The position numbers were made by a program, and so were the translations under genes. Below the pieces are notes generated by a model. The model worked only from the letters and a program-made list of their open reading frames with translations, had not been told where the DNA came from and ran no database searches. Positions 33,421-55,054 of a stretch of DNA of 64,000 nt are shown in pieces. The DNA is taken from assembly GCF_016859285.1 (NCBI RefSeq), contig NC_053415.1, forward strand, positions 18,436,501 to 18,500,500. The letters are read 5' to 3'. Within the stretch, counting starts at the first letter, position 1. The number at the start of each line of letters is the position of its first letter. The DNA is from Xiphias gladius (taxonomy: Eukaryota > Chordata > Actinopteri > Istiophoriformes > Xiphiidae).

Positions 33421-35231
33421 ACTCCTCCCATATAACCACATGAAACACTGACTTCAGAAACAGGTTTGGCAGCATCTAAGGCAACAGTCTCCTAAAGGTA
33501 CATGGCCCTGGACTGTGGTATCTCTGACAACATTCCCCTTACTTCCATTTTTGAATCATTTATCTGTCCGCCAATCTCACCCGTGCACAGACTTTTCCCT
33601 CCCGCACAATCTCTTCTCATAGTATATACTAACCCAGAAACGAGAGCGAACAAATTGTACAGTATCTTGCGAAACCTGAGCCAAGCCTTTAGAGTATGGA
33701 GGAATTGAATAGCTTCAGACAAGACAATAGTCAATTTGCTGCTTCATGTGTTAGCAGTACTGAAATTACAGGTCCCAAACTGGTTCTTCAATGGTGGGTG
33801 GGGTTAAAATTGTCTCACTAAAAAAAAACTACATGTGTGTGATTGTGACGTATGAGCAAAATGTCGACCTTAGACCTAGTTAAAACACCCAGATTAGACA
33901 TACACTAGGCTCCTTTTGGGGACTGATATAGATCAGGAATTTTGTTTTTTTTTTTGTTGTTTGTTTTTTTTGTCATGGACACATTGAGAACAGTTTGTCA
34001 TGGTATCTTGCTCATTGTACCGCAGGTTTCCATAACAAGCAAGTAGCCCTGAGGTGTCCAAAGCAGGCCTCTTTGTTGCAGCAAGTCTCAGCTCAGTGTA
34101 AAGGGCACTCTAAGCACAAAACTGTCTTAAAATCCCACTAATCTGCACAAATTCAAAATTTTCGTCGTCTCTGCCCGAGCCAACTCACCACAGTGACAGC
34201 GTCATTGAAGAGGCATTCCCCAAACACCACAATATAGAGCTGCTCGTTCACAGACACATCCTCAAACACGCTCAGCACAGCCACGGGGTCCACGGCCGAG
34301 ATGATGGTGGCAAACAACAGGTTCTCCTGGAGGTTGATGTCCTGCACACCAAAAGCCTCAATCTGGCATATGGCAAACAGAGACATGCCTATACCGATGC
34401 TGTTCCACAGAGTCCCCACCACTGCAAACCACAATACCTGCACACACACACACACACACAAGGAAAATGTCATGTTGTCTCTGTGTGAGAAAAAGAAGTT
34501 GAGTCTGTTTTAAGAGACAGTGACTGATGTGTAACAGACCGTGCCAATGTTCTCAAAGAAAGGCCTGGTGGGCATGAAGTAGCCCGAGTCGAGGACAATC
34601 GGCGGCAGCATGTAGAGGAAGAAGACATTGCTGGAGAGCACAGCGGGGGGCTTCTCATGGACAGAGTGCATGATGCCACCCACGATCAGACCAATGCTGA
34701 TCAGAAGGCACGACTCCGGCACCCAGATGGTGATCTTGTGGTACACATGGAAACCTGAGAAAACAGACCAAAGTTAGTTAGTCCGAAAACAGGAGCAGGG
34801 CTGACGAGGAGGAAGCGCTCTTTGCCTGCAAGGAGCTCACCTGCATCCTCTCTGAAAGGGTCACTGAAAACTTAAAATAAACCAAAATAACCACCTAGAT
34901 TTGGATCTTAACCTATCTCCGTGCCAATAAAAATCCCCTTTTTGAGGATATGTTGCTGTTACTTACCAATCTTTGCGAATGAGGCCAGCAGAACCCAAAG
35001 AGTGATCTCAAAGGGTATTTGTATTCTTGGATAATCCATTGTAAAGACTGGTAAATTTGCCTTTCCTGCGTCGGGGTAAGCCTGGGGGACACCATCGGGC
35101 TTAACTGGGGGCACAATCGTGACACTGCCGGTCGGTTTGGGAGGGATTTCTCCTCTGGAGCCATGTAGAAGACTTAAAAGTGAGAAGGTAATAAATAAAA
35201 CTCCTCTCCGTGTGGTAATGCTCAAATCCAT
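21738..35231 (-). CDS. slc9a2: Sodium/hydrogen exchanger 2 (NHE2-type), 13 coding exons
   Basis: Coding exons are 35231-34967, 34754-34540, 34437-34189, 31942-31692, 31597-31380, 30314-30115, 29349-29260, 28201-28131, 25953-25786, 25656-25551, 23650-23534, 23265-23175 and 22174-21738. Phases agree throughout, giving 825 residues (human NHE2 about 812). The N-terminus is a cleavable signal peptide (about residues 1-27). TM4 carries FFLYMLPPI (133-141), the amiloride-site region. The ion-binding helix reads GECLFNDA (233-240), where mammalian paralogues have GESLLNDA. A later transport helix has [12 protein letters not shown]. The cytosolic tail has the NHE2-like [17 protein letters not shown] and [11 protein letters not shown] segments, then a Glu/Gln homopolymer and a PLLRRPQ end. 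It exchanges extracellular Na+ for cytosolic H+ at epithelial plasma membranes, including fish gill and kidney. Position beside mfsd9 and tmem182 favours slc9a2 over slc9a4. Confidence 0.93.
21837..21881 (-). repeat. slc9a2: Coding trinucleotide repeat in slc9a2 (Glu9-Gln5)
   Basis: On the gene strand nine GAG codons are followed by five CAG codons, in frame within the last exon. It lies in the cytosolic tail about 35 residues before the end. Confidence 0.95.
22540..22860. repeat. Dispersed teleost repeat (GTGGCGCTAGAGGAAAAGTC type), slc9a2 intron 12
   Basis: It has the phrases TTTCATGGCAATCCATC (twice), GTGGCGCTAGAGGAAAAGTC and GAGCCACGCC, which I recognise as a very common fish repeat of unsettled class. 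A decayed inverted relative is at about 41,575-41,790. Confidence 0.6.
25160..25445. repeat. hAT-like repeat fragment in slc9a2 intron 10
   Basis: It contains AGGAGTCGGCCCCTCTAAAG, GTGAGATGATTAATGGGG and TACTTGAGTAAATGTGCTTA, all segments shared with the tmem182 intron 4 nest and typical of dispersed teleost hAT-like copies. Ends are not resolved. Confidence 0.5.
28247..29213 (-). mobile_element. Tc1/mariner DNA transposon, internally deleted, in slc9a2 intron 7
   Basis: The ends are inverted: CAGTTAGGTCCATAAGTATT on the left, and on the right the complement CAGTTAAGGCCATAAATATT. Similarity between the arms continues for about 180-230 bases. A TA dinucleotide flanks each side (28,245-28,246 and 29,214-29,215), the Tc1 target duplication. 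The minus-strand frame at 28,836-28,537 encodes the N-terminal helix-turn-helix of a Tc1 transposase, with [18 protein letters not shown] as its linker motif. The catalytic DDE part is missing, so the 967-bp copy is non-autonomous. It lies in the sense direction of slc9a2. Confidence 0.88.
30381..30783. mobile_element. TTAA-flanked MITE in slc9a2 intron 5
   Basis: It begins AGCTGCACTAGTC and ends with the complement of AGCTGCAGTAAGC, with TTAA on both sides (30,377-30,380 and 30,784-30,787). The 403-bp body is non-coding. TTAA targets are typical of piggyBac-like elements; the superfamily assignment is an inference. Confidence 0.65.
32470..32740. repeat. MITE family R1, copy 2 (right part), slc9a2 intron 3
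   Basis: It contains AAACTACAGTGCCCAG twice in tandem and ends with TTTTTGGTCTTTTCATGGGA and ACAAAAATATAGAATA, matching the right end of copy 1. The left arm is absent. Confidence 0.55.
32975..33055. repeat. Palindromic CTAG-rich cluster in slc9a2 intron 3
   Basis: Repeated GCTAGGAACA and AGCTAGAGCTAG units surround CACTAGTG, and the outer arms CCAGTG and CACTGG are inverted. It could form a hairpin; no element name can be given. Confidence 0.6.
33382..33419. repeat. (TG)n microsatellite in slc9a2 intron 3
   Basis: About 18 uninterrupted units. Confidence 0.9.
34441..34460 (-). repeat. (CA)10 tract serving as the polypyrimidine region of slc9a2 exon 3
   Basis: On the gene strand this is (TG)10 followed directly by CAG, the acceptor of exon 34437-34189. 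There is no ordinary pyrimidine run next to the splice site. Confidence 0.9.
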
Positions 35232-36839
35232 TTTGAACAATCCCCACACAGCAAGCCCAACTAATGTGAATATCCACGTCGTTGAGATTCAATCACTCCA
35301 TCCAATTTCAAAATCGAAGAAAAAAAGAAAAGAAAGCAGATGAGGCGAGAACAAACTCTGTTCCTCCTCTAAGATCTGACAAGTTTCATTTTCTCGCACG
35401 TCCTCAACAGTGATGCCTTCGCTCGACTTTTCTTCCGAGCTTCCTCCACGGTTGTGCGGTCGTAGCGAGTCTCCTTCAAACTGCGAAACAACACACCTGT
35501 GGTTTACCTGCCGCGCGTGTCCACGAGTTCCGATACGGGCTGGGCGCGGCCCCGAGCGCCGCTCTGATTGGGTGACACCTGAAGGCGCTGTTAAAGGGTG
35601 GGACGCGGTGCTGCTGCCGGTCGTTGAGGGCCCCACTCTTTGGTTTCGGCGACGCCAGTTTCAGCTTTCAGTTGCAATACAAACAGTGTCCCTGATTTAT
35701 CTAAAGTGGTCCGGGAATTAGGCTAAAGGCCTCAAACGTTAACGGGTTCCTACCCGTGGAAAGTCAAACATTATGAGACACAGCATTGTGAGATTAGTTT
35801 GAGGTGGATGCGTGGGGCAGGATACAGCCAGGGAGTCGGGCTCCAGGATGTCGCCGCGCTGCGCCCCCATCGCACCTGGATGCACACTGGGAGTAGAAAC
35901 CGCAGTTCGCTGCAGGTGGTCAGAGATGGGCGGCCTCCGCGGGTTCAGGTCTCACCCGGACCTGTTTCAGAACAGAAAACAAAACTGCTGAGAAATAGAA
36001 CGTGTTTGCAAAAGGAGTCTCCCAGAAACCAAACACCGCCAGAAAATTAAGATACGAACTTTTATACAAAATATCGGACGTCAAAGAAATAATTTGCTCA
36101 TTCTGGACCCAACTCCTCCTTAAACGCACTAAGTAACTTCGAGTGTGTGGCCAGATTTATAATGATAATTATAATAAAAATAAAATGTATTTGTGGCTGT
36201 GAGTATTGTACACATTTTCAAAGTTTCCCATAATGTAAGATATTATATAAGATGTTGACTGAGTATCCCATGATTCAGTCAAGCTGCTGTCAACTTTTCA
36301 GTAACACTTGGAAAGTAACCAAACTTTCTCTCGTAATTTTTAACCTGTTATTTCATACTTTGGACATAATTGTGAATTTTGAAAGTCGAAATGTTGACTT
36401 GGTATTTCAACATTCTGACTTGCAATGAGTTTTTTTATTATTATTTTTATTTCTTACCTCTCCTTAACAAATTGGACTTATCTTATAATGTTGACTTAGT
36501 ATATTATTAGTATTAATATTAATATCTGTATTAGAATTGTGATTAGTATTAGCAGTAGTTATATTATGATTTAGTGATTTAGTGTTGTGATTTCGTATCA
36601 CAAAATTTGGATTTAGGGACTCCCCTTGACTTACTATAGAAACAACTGCAATAACCCCCCCCCCCCACACACACACACTGTCTCAAAATGATATATTTAT
36701 GACAATCAGCAAATTGTGGACAGTATAGACCTTCTCTCTATGTTGGAGTGAAGAGCTGCTCAAGACAAAATTATTGTGACTTACAGTGAGTGTTTATTAT
36801 TATTATTATGATCATTCTTAACTTTTTCATCCTCATTCC
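35232..36839. promoter_or_regulatory. Divergent region between slc9a2 and inpp4a
   Basis: The slc9a2 side has a GC-rich block at about 35,400-35,650, probably its promoter and 5' UTR. The middle (36,130-36,750) is AT-rich and unremarkable. CpG density rises again from about 36,840 at the inpp4a first exon. No frame here has homology that I recognise. Confidence 0.5.
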
Positions 36840-36899
36840 TGGCGGAAACGTGCTTCCGTGGTCCTCGAGGGACCCGGACGTCTCTGATTTACTGGTGGT

Positions 36900-37166
36900 C
36901 CATGTCGCCGCGCCTCGACCACCTACGGACAGACGCTCCACCCATTCACACCGGCACGCGAGGTCACTGCTGGTGCTTCCCCGCCGGTCCCCGCAGGCCG
37001 GGCACACGGCGCCCCCCGGCGGACACCGGAGCAGCTGCGACCCGCGGAGGCATTACGTTCGGCGGAGTCACAGGGAGTCAGGGCGAGTCTTCAGCTGCAG
37101 ACATCGTCGAGTGTGCGACCAGGATGCGCATCAATAAGAAAAGAGCCCATCGCTTTCCTCTTAACG
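36900..37166 (+). other. inpp4a: Probable non-coding first exon and CpG-rich promoter of inpp4a
   Basis: A GC- and CpG-dense block (about 36,840-37,166) ends in a good donor (AACG then GTAAGG at 37,167). The next plausible acceptor on this strand is at 42,591, directly before the exon holding the inpp4a start. The 5' end of this exon is not defined by the sequence, so the start given is approximate. An ATG at 37,123 would open a short upstream frame that stops soon after the splice. The assignment is inferred from position and splice signals, not from homology. Confidence 0.55.
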
Positions 37167-37368
37167 GTAAGGGGACATTCTTTTTCTTTTTCTTTTTTTT
37201 TTTTTAGGTGTGTGTTTCTCACTGCGCATCTCATCGTCTCATGGTTCGTCGAGGGCGTTTGCTCACTGTGATAGATGCTGTCGTTGAGAGAGAGCAGCCG
37301 GATTAGAATAAGACATGTTTACAGCAAAAGCAATGAATCAAATCTCATCTTAGCTGTTTAGTTTAAAA

Positions 37369-37385
<17 letters not shown>

Positions 37386-37422
<37 letters not shown>
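37386..37422. repeat. (AT)n microsatellite after an A run
   Basis: A run of over 20 A residues leads into about 18 TA units, 200 bases inside inpp4a intron 1. Confidence 0.9.
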
Positions 37423-37423
<1 letters not shown>

Positions 37424-39015
37424 GTGGCCTGTTTTTCATTGAGCTGAGTATAGAAGTGTATACACCCTGCAGCACCACGCTGCAGCCTCCGTGAATGAGC
37501 ATCAGCAGATGCCATGACGCAATATTTGTTATTGTCCGAGTGTCAGTGCAGAAACATGTATCCACACCGAGGAGCGTTGACAACATTACCGACCCGTGGT
37601 AGATTTCCGCTGGACAGATCTGGCCTCTGTCTGTCCTATTTCCACGCGTCCGGCCAGGCTAACAGGCAGGATGACACCCAGTTTCACGCCGAGACAGTGT
37701 TGATGTAGGATTCTGAGGAAGATGTTACATATTCGTCTATCTGTAATACCCTTTACGTCTAATACCGGATGTGTTGCTGTGTAAACCAACGTGTCACGCC
37801 ATTGCAGGCCTTCCCCCGATGCTCCCAACGGAGCGGAAAGGATTGGATTTGATCTGTTGAATCACTGTTTTCACTCCTTTTACAACAGAGAGGGAACTAA
37901 ATTACACCGAGTCCTCCTATGATTCAGTTCTACCTGTCTGTCATTTTTCCCTCTCCCCCCTTGCCTCTGCGTGTGCTGATGTGGGTTTTTGATGAAGGTT
38001 TCTTCTAGGCAGAATTATTAACAGAGCATGTTAGAGACCTCTGAACCTGCCCGTCTGCACAGTGCTTTGTTAAGTGAAGCCGTGAATGTTCCTACTGATA
38101 AGGATCCACTTACATGTATAACAGTTCATAATCATTATCCATGTTGTCTTTCTAATGCTCAGTTCTCCCTCAGCGCCTTTACACATGGTGCTATTTCCAG
38201 TTGCTGTTGTGTCTAAGGAAAGACGTTCTCCCCTTGGCAGTAAACTCATTCGCATGGTCTCCTCCTCCTTGATCGGTCTCCTGCTTACAATGCCTCCATG
38301 CGCCCATGGTTACGACAGACGTTTCTTCATCAAGTAGACCACTGTAGATCCGACTCAAGAGACGGCAGTCTGGCACAGCTCGGCGCTAGATCGAAACAGG
38401 ACCGGTGGATGGAAATCGAGAAGAACGCGAGGGTTACGAGGGGGGGGCGAGAGAAAGGGAGGTGGCCGGAGCAAAAAGGGAAAAGGAGAGGGGTTGATGA
38501 CAGAGCAGAATAAGGGGAACATGGGGCATTTGGAAGAGATTTATAGGTATGAGCAGGAGATGAGTTAAAGAAGAGGACGTCTGAGAGAGAGGCACTGCAG
38601 TGCAGCCGGCGCTGACAGCATCTGCAGGGGGCCAGCTGTGTCCCGCCAGCCTGTCTAACTGGGTCATTTTTGTTTCCCTCCCGCCCCAGAGGACTGTCTG
38701 CCACGAGGACCACCTGAATCCTCTTTTATTCACCTCTTCTCTTGCTTCCTTCCCACATCCACCCTCTTCGCCTTACTTTAAAGCTGGAGAACCAGCGCGT
38801 GTCTCCCCCAAACCCTTTTTGTCTTATTGGGGTCAGAGGGTCACCTGCAGAGCAGCGGCGGCAGTGGAGCTGGTCGAGCATCAGCCTCTTGCTCAGTGGC
38901 ACTTCATCAGTGTGGTTGTTTACTGGTATGGGGCCCGAACCCAGATATCATTAACAACTAACCTCATTGTGTCCAATCTGAATTGAGGCCCACATCCCCA
39001 TTACTCTCCCAAGCA

Positions 39016-39830
39016 GGGCTTCATCAGAAAATTAATCAGCAACTATTTAAATAATCGATTTTTCTTTTCATGCAGGATTACCAAACAATCTTTGGCTCTA
39101 GCTTCTCAATTGTGAGGATTTGCTGTTCTTCAGTTTATTATATCATTGTATCTGCTGGTCAGATAAAAAAAGCACTCTACAATTTTCTGACTTTTTGTTT
39201 TTTTTTGGGACAAAACAATTAATTGATAAATTGAGTAAATAATCAGAGGATGAATCGTCAGCTTATCGAAGTACAATTAACTGTGAGCTGAAATGATTGT
39301 CAATTAATCAATTACTCGGTCAATAGAAAATTAACCTGCAACTATTTGGATAGTTTATCAATCGTTTAAGTCTATTTTCAAGCAGGAATACCAACCATTC
39401 CCTGGTTCCAGCTTCTCAGTTGAGAGGACGTCCTGCTTTTCTGTGTTTTCTATCATTATAAGCCGAATATCATTGAATTTTGAACCGCTGGTTGGACAAA
39501 ACAAGATACTGGGCTTTAGACAATTGGGATGCGCACTTTTCACAATTTTCTGGAAATTTATAGACCAACCGATTAATCGATTTAATCAAGAAAATAATCA
39601 TCAGATTAATCGATAATGAAAATAATTGTGAGTTGCTGCCCTGCAGCCCTGCTCCAAAGATATTCAGTGTATGATAGAAAAGAAGGAAAGACACCAAATC
39701 CTCTTACTTGAGAAGCTAGAACCAGAGAATGTGTTGGATTTTTGCCTGATAGACGATGTAAATAACAAAACAATTATCAAAATTGTCATTTATTAATTCC
39801 GTTCAATGATTGATTGGTTAATAGACAAAT
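39016..39830. repeat. Cluster of three AATCGATTA-type repeat copies in inpp4a 5' intron
   Basis: At least three decayed copies lie at about 39,016-39,250, 39,290-39,640 and 39,690-39,830. They share AACCGATTAATCGATTT-like ends, CAGGAATACCAA, CCAGCTTCTCA and GGACAAAACAA. Further copies are at 44,740-45,070 and about 60,755-60,865. This is a frequent teleost non-autonomous DNA repeat, probably hAT-related. Confidence 0.6.
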
Positions 39831-40141
39831 GGTTTTAGCCTTTAAAGCCGACTGCATGGACCTGATGACTGAAATGATGTTGATCTGTGGCTGCCTGTGG
39901 CTTTGCATTAGATCCACCCTGGGTTTCCTAGAGAGCTTCCCACTGTGCCACGGGCAGTGGTGGTTACAGCTTGTCAAAAGACAGCTCCCACTGACTATTA
40001 CTGCCTCGCAGCCTAATGAGGCAGAGCATCAATGCCGTAATTGTCATCTGTTTCGGCCTTACGTGAAGCTGCCAAAACAGAGATTAAACTGGCAAAGATC
40101 ACACTCACACTCTGGATTTTCTGTGTGACAATGCAGATGAA

Positions 40142-40206
40142 GTGTTGTGTGTGTGTGCGTGTGTGTGTGTGTGTGTGTGTGCCCGTGTCTTTGTGTGTGT
40201 CTGTGT

Positions 40207-40284
<78 letters not shown>
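40142..40284. repeat. Long interrupted (TG)n microsatellite in inpp4a intron 1
   Basis: Roughly 143 bases, with CGTG and TCTG interruptions in the left half and a pure right half. Confidence 0.95.
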
Positions 40285-40288
<4 letters not shown>

Positions 40289-41574
40289 GGGAGACGGTGC
40301 TTTAATGCACGGCTTGTGACGTCAAACAGATTCACGTGTAAAAAATAGAGCTCCACTGCAGAAGTCATTATCCATGAATGCACAGTGGCACACACAGAGT
40401 TGTTCTCCCTTTGTCATTGTAGTATCAAATGAATAGCCACACACAAAAACAGACAAACACTCATAGTACCAGATATTCCCTCGGTCCGCAAGGTCTGAAA
40501 CGGAAGCGACATTTATTCCGGTTGATCGCTCCAAGCGAAGGCAAATGGATGTTTGTGTGGCACAAACACACACACTTAATGAAAAAAGAAATGTTAACTG
40601 AGTCTGACATGCTACGGGAAATGTAAACATTTACCTCTCTGGGCCATATGAAGCAGTTTTCAGCTCAGGTTAGTCATCAGGCCACTCGCTGCATCCCTTT
40701 CCCTTCCTCATAACCTTTCACATGTTCTGTACACATCATTTTCTCTTTTCTGTTCCCTCTTCCATGTCTCTGTCCTCCACTCACTGTTCTGTGGTCCGTA
40801 TTTATGCTCGGTTGTACTTTACAGCGGAATCAATCCACTGAGCCCGGCAGCCGACTCTTGCATCTGTGTTTTCACTTAGTCGTCAATGTGTGACATTAAT
40901 TTGTCTCGTCTTTGTGCTTGCCTCATGCTTTGGTCAGAGAATGACGCAGGGTAGGCCGTGGGTGAAGTTAATGAAACATAAACCCCTTTGTACTTTCTCA
41001 AATCCCTTACTGAATCATGTTACACTTAAAGGTGTTTTGCTTCCTCTTTCACATTTGTTCTCTTTGTTCCTTGAAACAAGCCTGTTGTGGTCTCCACTTA
41101 TACTGACCAAGAAGCTGCAGAGGGAAAAATGAAAACGAGGAGAGTAAGGACAAAAATATTAATAGGAACATTTCCTTTGACACAGAGGGCAAGAGGTACA
41201 TCTTTTGTCTCTTCCTGTCAGTGCAATAAAGAGAAATTAGATGAAGCCAAAGGGAGTCAAAGACAGCAGAAACACAGCGAGGAAATGAATAGAGAGAGGA
41301 TATAAATGTTTCAGTGGAGCCAAACCTCCTGTGCTGGCACAGCCTTAGTTTCCTGTCTCTCACTGTTGCATGTGATTTTGGCAGTTGTAGGTAACAACAT
41401 GAGCAGCCTTGTATTCACAAAATAGCTATTAGACCTGACAGATGAGGGTCCTATCTGTATCATCATGGTTTTGGCCAAGTGAATTTTCGCTCAGTTTGAC
41501 TGTCCATCAAGCAGTGCGTTTTGGAGTAGCATACCTTGCTAACGACAGGCCAGATTAGCATCAGGTTTTGCAGT

Positions 41575-41790
41575 TACATTCATGGCTCCCAGAAGATGAT
41601 TCTTGGTGATTTTGATGCACCCCACTGACATTTGTGTCCTACCACTATCACTGGTTAATATGTCCTGGTTACTATGGACACAAGTCCATTGTAAATTATA
41701 CTCAGGAAATATATAAAAAACCTAATCCACAGATTGCCATGAAATTTACACAAAAAAATCTTTTTTGATTTCAGTGATTCCCTGACCTTT
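41575..41790. repeat. Inverted, decayed copy of the GTGGCGCTAGAGG-type repeat in inpp4a intron (5' UTR)
   Basis: It reads CCCAGAAGATGATTCTTGGTG, then GACATTTGTG and CAGATTGCCATGAAATTT, the reverse complement of phrases in the copy at 22,540. Limits are approximate. Confidence 0.45.
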
Positions 41791-42591
41791 CTTCACAGAC
41801 TGAACAACATATATAGTATTTTTATTTGTCCAAAACATCTAGAAGGGCTTTGTCTTTGATTATCAGCACTGTTTAGACACAGACCACATACTTAAATTCT
41901 TCTCATATACTGTATAAGGAGTAAGCTGGTTATGAAATAACTGGCGGCTCTTGCTGCCCTTGTGACAAGTTTTTCTGTTATGTCTGGAGTAGATTGGTTG
42001 AGGCAGTCTGAGCTTTGCGATCAAACTGGGGGGCATTTACTTCTTTACCTGTGTGCCTGTGCATGCATGCTTGCCATTAGTCTGTCTAAGAGCAGAACTC
42101 AGTTTTCACCAGGCAAGCACAAATAGCGTCGGAAGATAGAACGTTTAGAGTCAGTCTGCTGCCGCTCGGTGTTTCATATCCTACATGCTGCGTGAAAAGT
42201 CACCCCCCCCCCCACAGAAATTATTCCCACTGCCTATATTAGAATATTAACAGAGGGAAAGGAATAAGTCGAGCACTAACAGGAAACTACACAAGCTCTC
42301 ATACAATGTTCATCAGAGAATGGAGTGTCATGGCAAACACTATTTTAGACTTAAACTTATATTAGTTATTTATCCCTTTAACCTTGTGTATAGAAGACTG
42401 TAATGTGATGCTGAGGATTCGTGCAGCCAGTAGCGTCCTTATAATGACTAATTACAAGCAGTTTTCTAATTTTGCCCAATTTTTTTGAGCTCAGCTGCCA
42501 TCTTGATGAAAGGAAGATGTCAAGTCTGTGTCGGCTGTTTCTATGGATACAGCAGATGATCTTTTTTTTTTTTCTTCTGTTTTTCTTTCAG

Positions 42592-42767
42592 GGTCATCAC
42601 TCACAAATGTGTGACCGCTCAGATCAACACGCAAGGGAAACCCACGTGCACATATCTCAAAGGACTGACGTGACAGACGACTTTTGAATTTGTGTCTGCT
42701 CGACATTTTTCAGCTCTACAGCCTCTTTATTCTAAAAATCCATCCTCGTCCCCGACGTGAACCCACC
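42592..42767 (+). other. inpp4a: 5' UTR part of the inpp4a start exon
   Basis: A strong polypyrimidine tract and CAG end at 42,591. From there to the ATG at 42,768 the main frame holds stops, so this is leader. The initiator context is ACCATG-like and the encoded start MSGKERSPRHRPW matches the INPP4A N-terminal style (basic, SPRH). Confidence 0.65.
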
Positions 42768-53804
<11,037 letters not shown>

Positions 53805-54274
53805 GTGGACACTTCTATCTGGAGGAAATCAAAAGACTGAAGGGGATAATGATGACGGCACCACAGAAAGAAAAATACCAACCCAAACTGGAACATCAGT
53901 CCTTTGTTTTGTGCTTAGTCACTGTTAAGATGATTAATGTCCAAGTGCCAGTGCTACTGTAGATTGTTTTATAGCAGTTTCCTCTCTTTTCTCAGTAGTA
54001 CTAGAACGACGTAGTTTTCACGGCCACTTCGCAACCAAAATCAGTAAAGATACGGCTTTCTGTGTTACATTGTAGCCAGTGTGCAGACACCAATGTTGGT
54101 TGCTGTACCAGTGGTAGCATCAGGAAGCGTACAGTCAGCCTGGATTTCAGTCGTTTGAACTTCCCTAGAAATAAGATGTGCAAATGTCTCAGCCTTTAGA
54201 AAAATGATGTGGGTTGAAGGTGCACTGTATCTATACATGTCCGCGGTGCTTTTAGTTGATGCTATCAGTTTGTC

Positions 54275-54859
54275 AGTTACAGGATAAGGCAGGTGATAGT
54301 CTACATTTTTCTTATTGTCAACAAACCCCACGCAGACTCCAAAACCAACAGTGAATTTACCCAACTAACGACAATATTCTGCTTATCCAAAGACTGATGC
54401 AGCTTATTGATCTTTGCCATAGAGCTCCACTGTTATCCGCAGCCTATTAAAGACAAACCACTGAGCTACATTATTGCACTGGCTAATGAGTTCCTTTGTT
54501 ACGGTGAATATGAGCGCTGTAGTTTTGAATCAATCCCATGTACGCCATCCTTCTGCAATAAAAACAGACCAAACATGTATTAATCCACTCGTGAAAATAG
54601 TCCCCAAAGAATGCATAACACTTATAAACTAACTACCAGTGCTTTTTTTTTTTGAACATTGAAAAAAAAAAAAAAAATATATGGGACTTTTTTTTTTTAG
54701 GTTTACATCTTTAAGGAAGAGTCGGCCTGAGGCTACAGAGAGGGTGTGGAAGTTGGAAAGCATTGAGAAACTTACTAATGCATGTTATTTTGGGGTCTTT
54801 TGATGGGATTTGTTGGCAATAAAAAATATATATAAAATAACGCCAGCCTCAGTCTTTAA
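54275..54859. mobile_element. MITE family R1, copy 4 (complete), downstream of inpp4a
   Basis: Same plan as copy 1: GGATAAGGCAGGTGATAG with TCCAAAACCAACAGTG at the left, CCATAGAGCTCCACTGTT inside, and TTTTGGGGTCTTTTGATGG with CCAGCCTCAGTCTTTAA at the right. It directly abuts the TTAA-flanked MITE that starts at 54,860. Confidence 0.6.
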
Positions 54860-55054
54860 GGCTACACTAGGCAAAACTTATGTGTAGAACTCATTCATTT
54901 TCAAGTTGAATAACAAAGTGGGGCTGTCCTGAGATTGCAAAATATTCACCTTATTTGTCAAGTATAGTCAATTCTACAAACAACCTTATGGAAAGAGCCA
55001 AATAAGAGACAATGTAAAAACAATGTAATATGTGTAAAGTTGCCTAATGTAGCT
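54860..55054. mobile_element. TTAA-flanked short MITE downstream of inpp4a
   Basis: The ends are GGCTACACTAGGCAA and, inverted, AGCTACATTAGGCAA (13 of 15 match), flanked by TTAA at 54,856-54,859 and 55,055-55,058. It is 195 bp, non-coding, and related at its termini to the element in slc9a2 intron 5. Confidence 0.68.

Larger units (their letters stand above)
37167..42591 (+). other. inpp4a: First intron of inpp4a (5.4 kb)
   Basis: It holds an (AT)n tract at 37,386-37,422, the AATCGATTA-type repeat cluster at 39.0-39.8 kb, a 143-base (TG)n-rich tract at 40,142-40,284, and a decayed inverted repeat copy at 41.6-41.8 kb. I see no coding exon in it. The GC-rich part at 38,380-38,880 could hold an alternative first exon, but nothing decides it. 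Confidence 0.5.

Noticed and set aside
21738-35231. Identification of the exchanger as slc9a4
   Set aside because: The tail segments ([22 protein letters not shown]) and the position next to mfsd9 fit NHE2 better; a tree would settle it.
40041-40395. Cys-Val and Thr-His repeat frames on both strands (also at 12.1-12.3, 16.3-16.5 and 50.5-51.0 kb)
   Set aside because: These are translations of (TG)n or (CA)n microsatellites.
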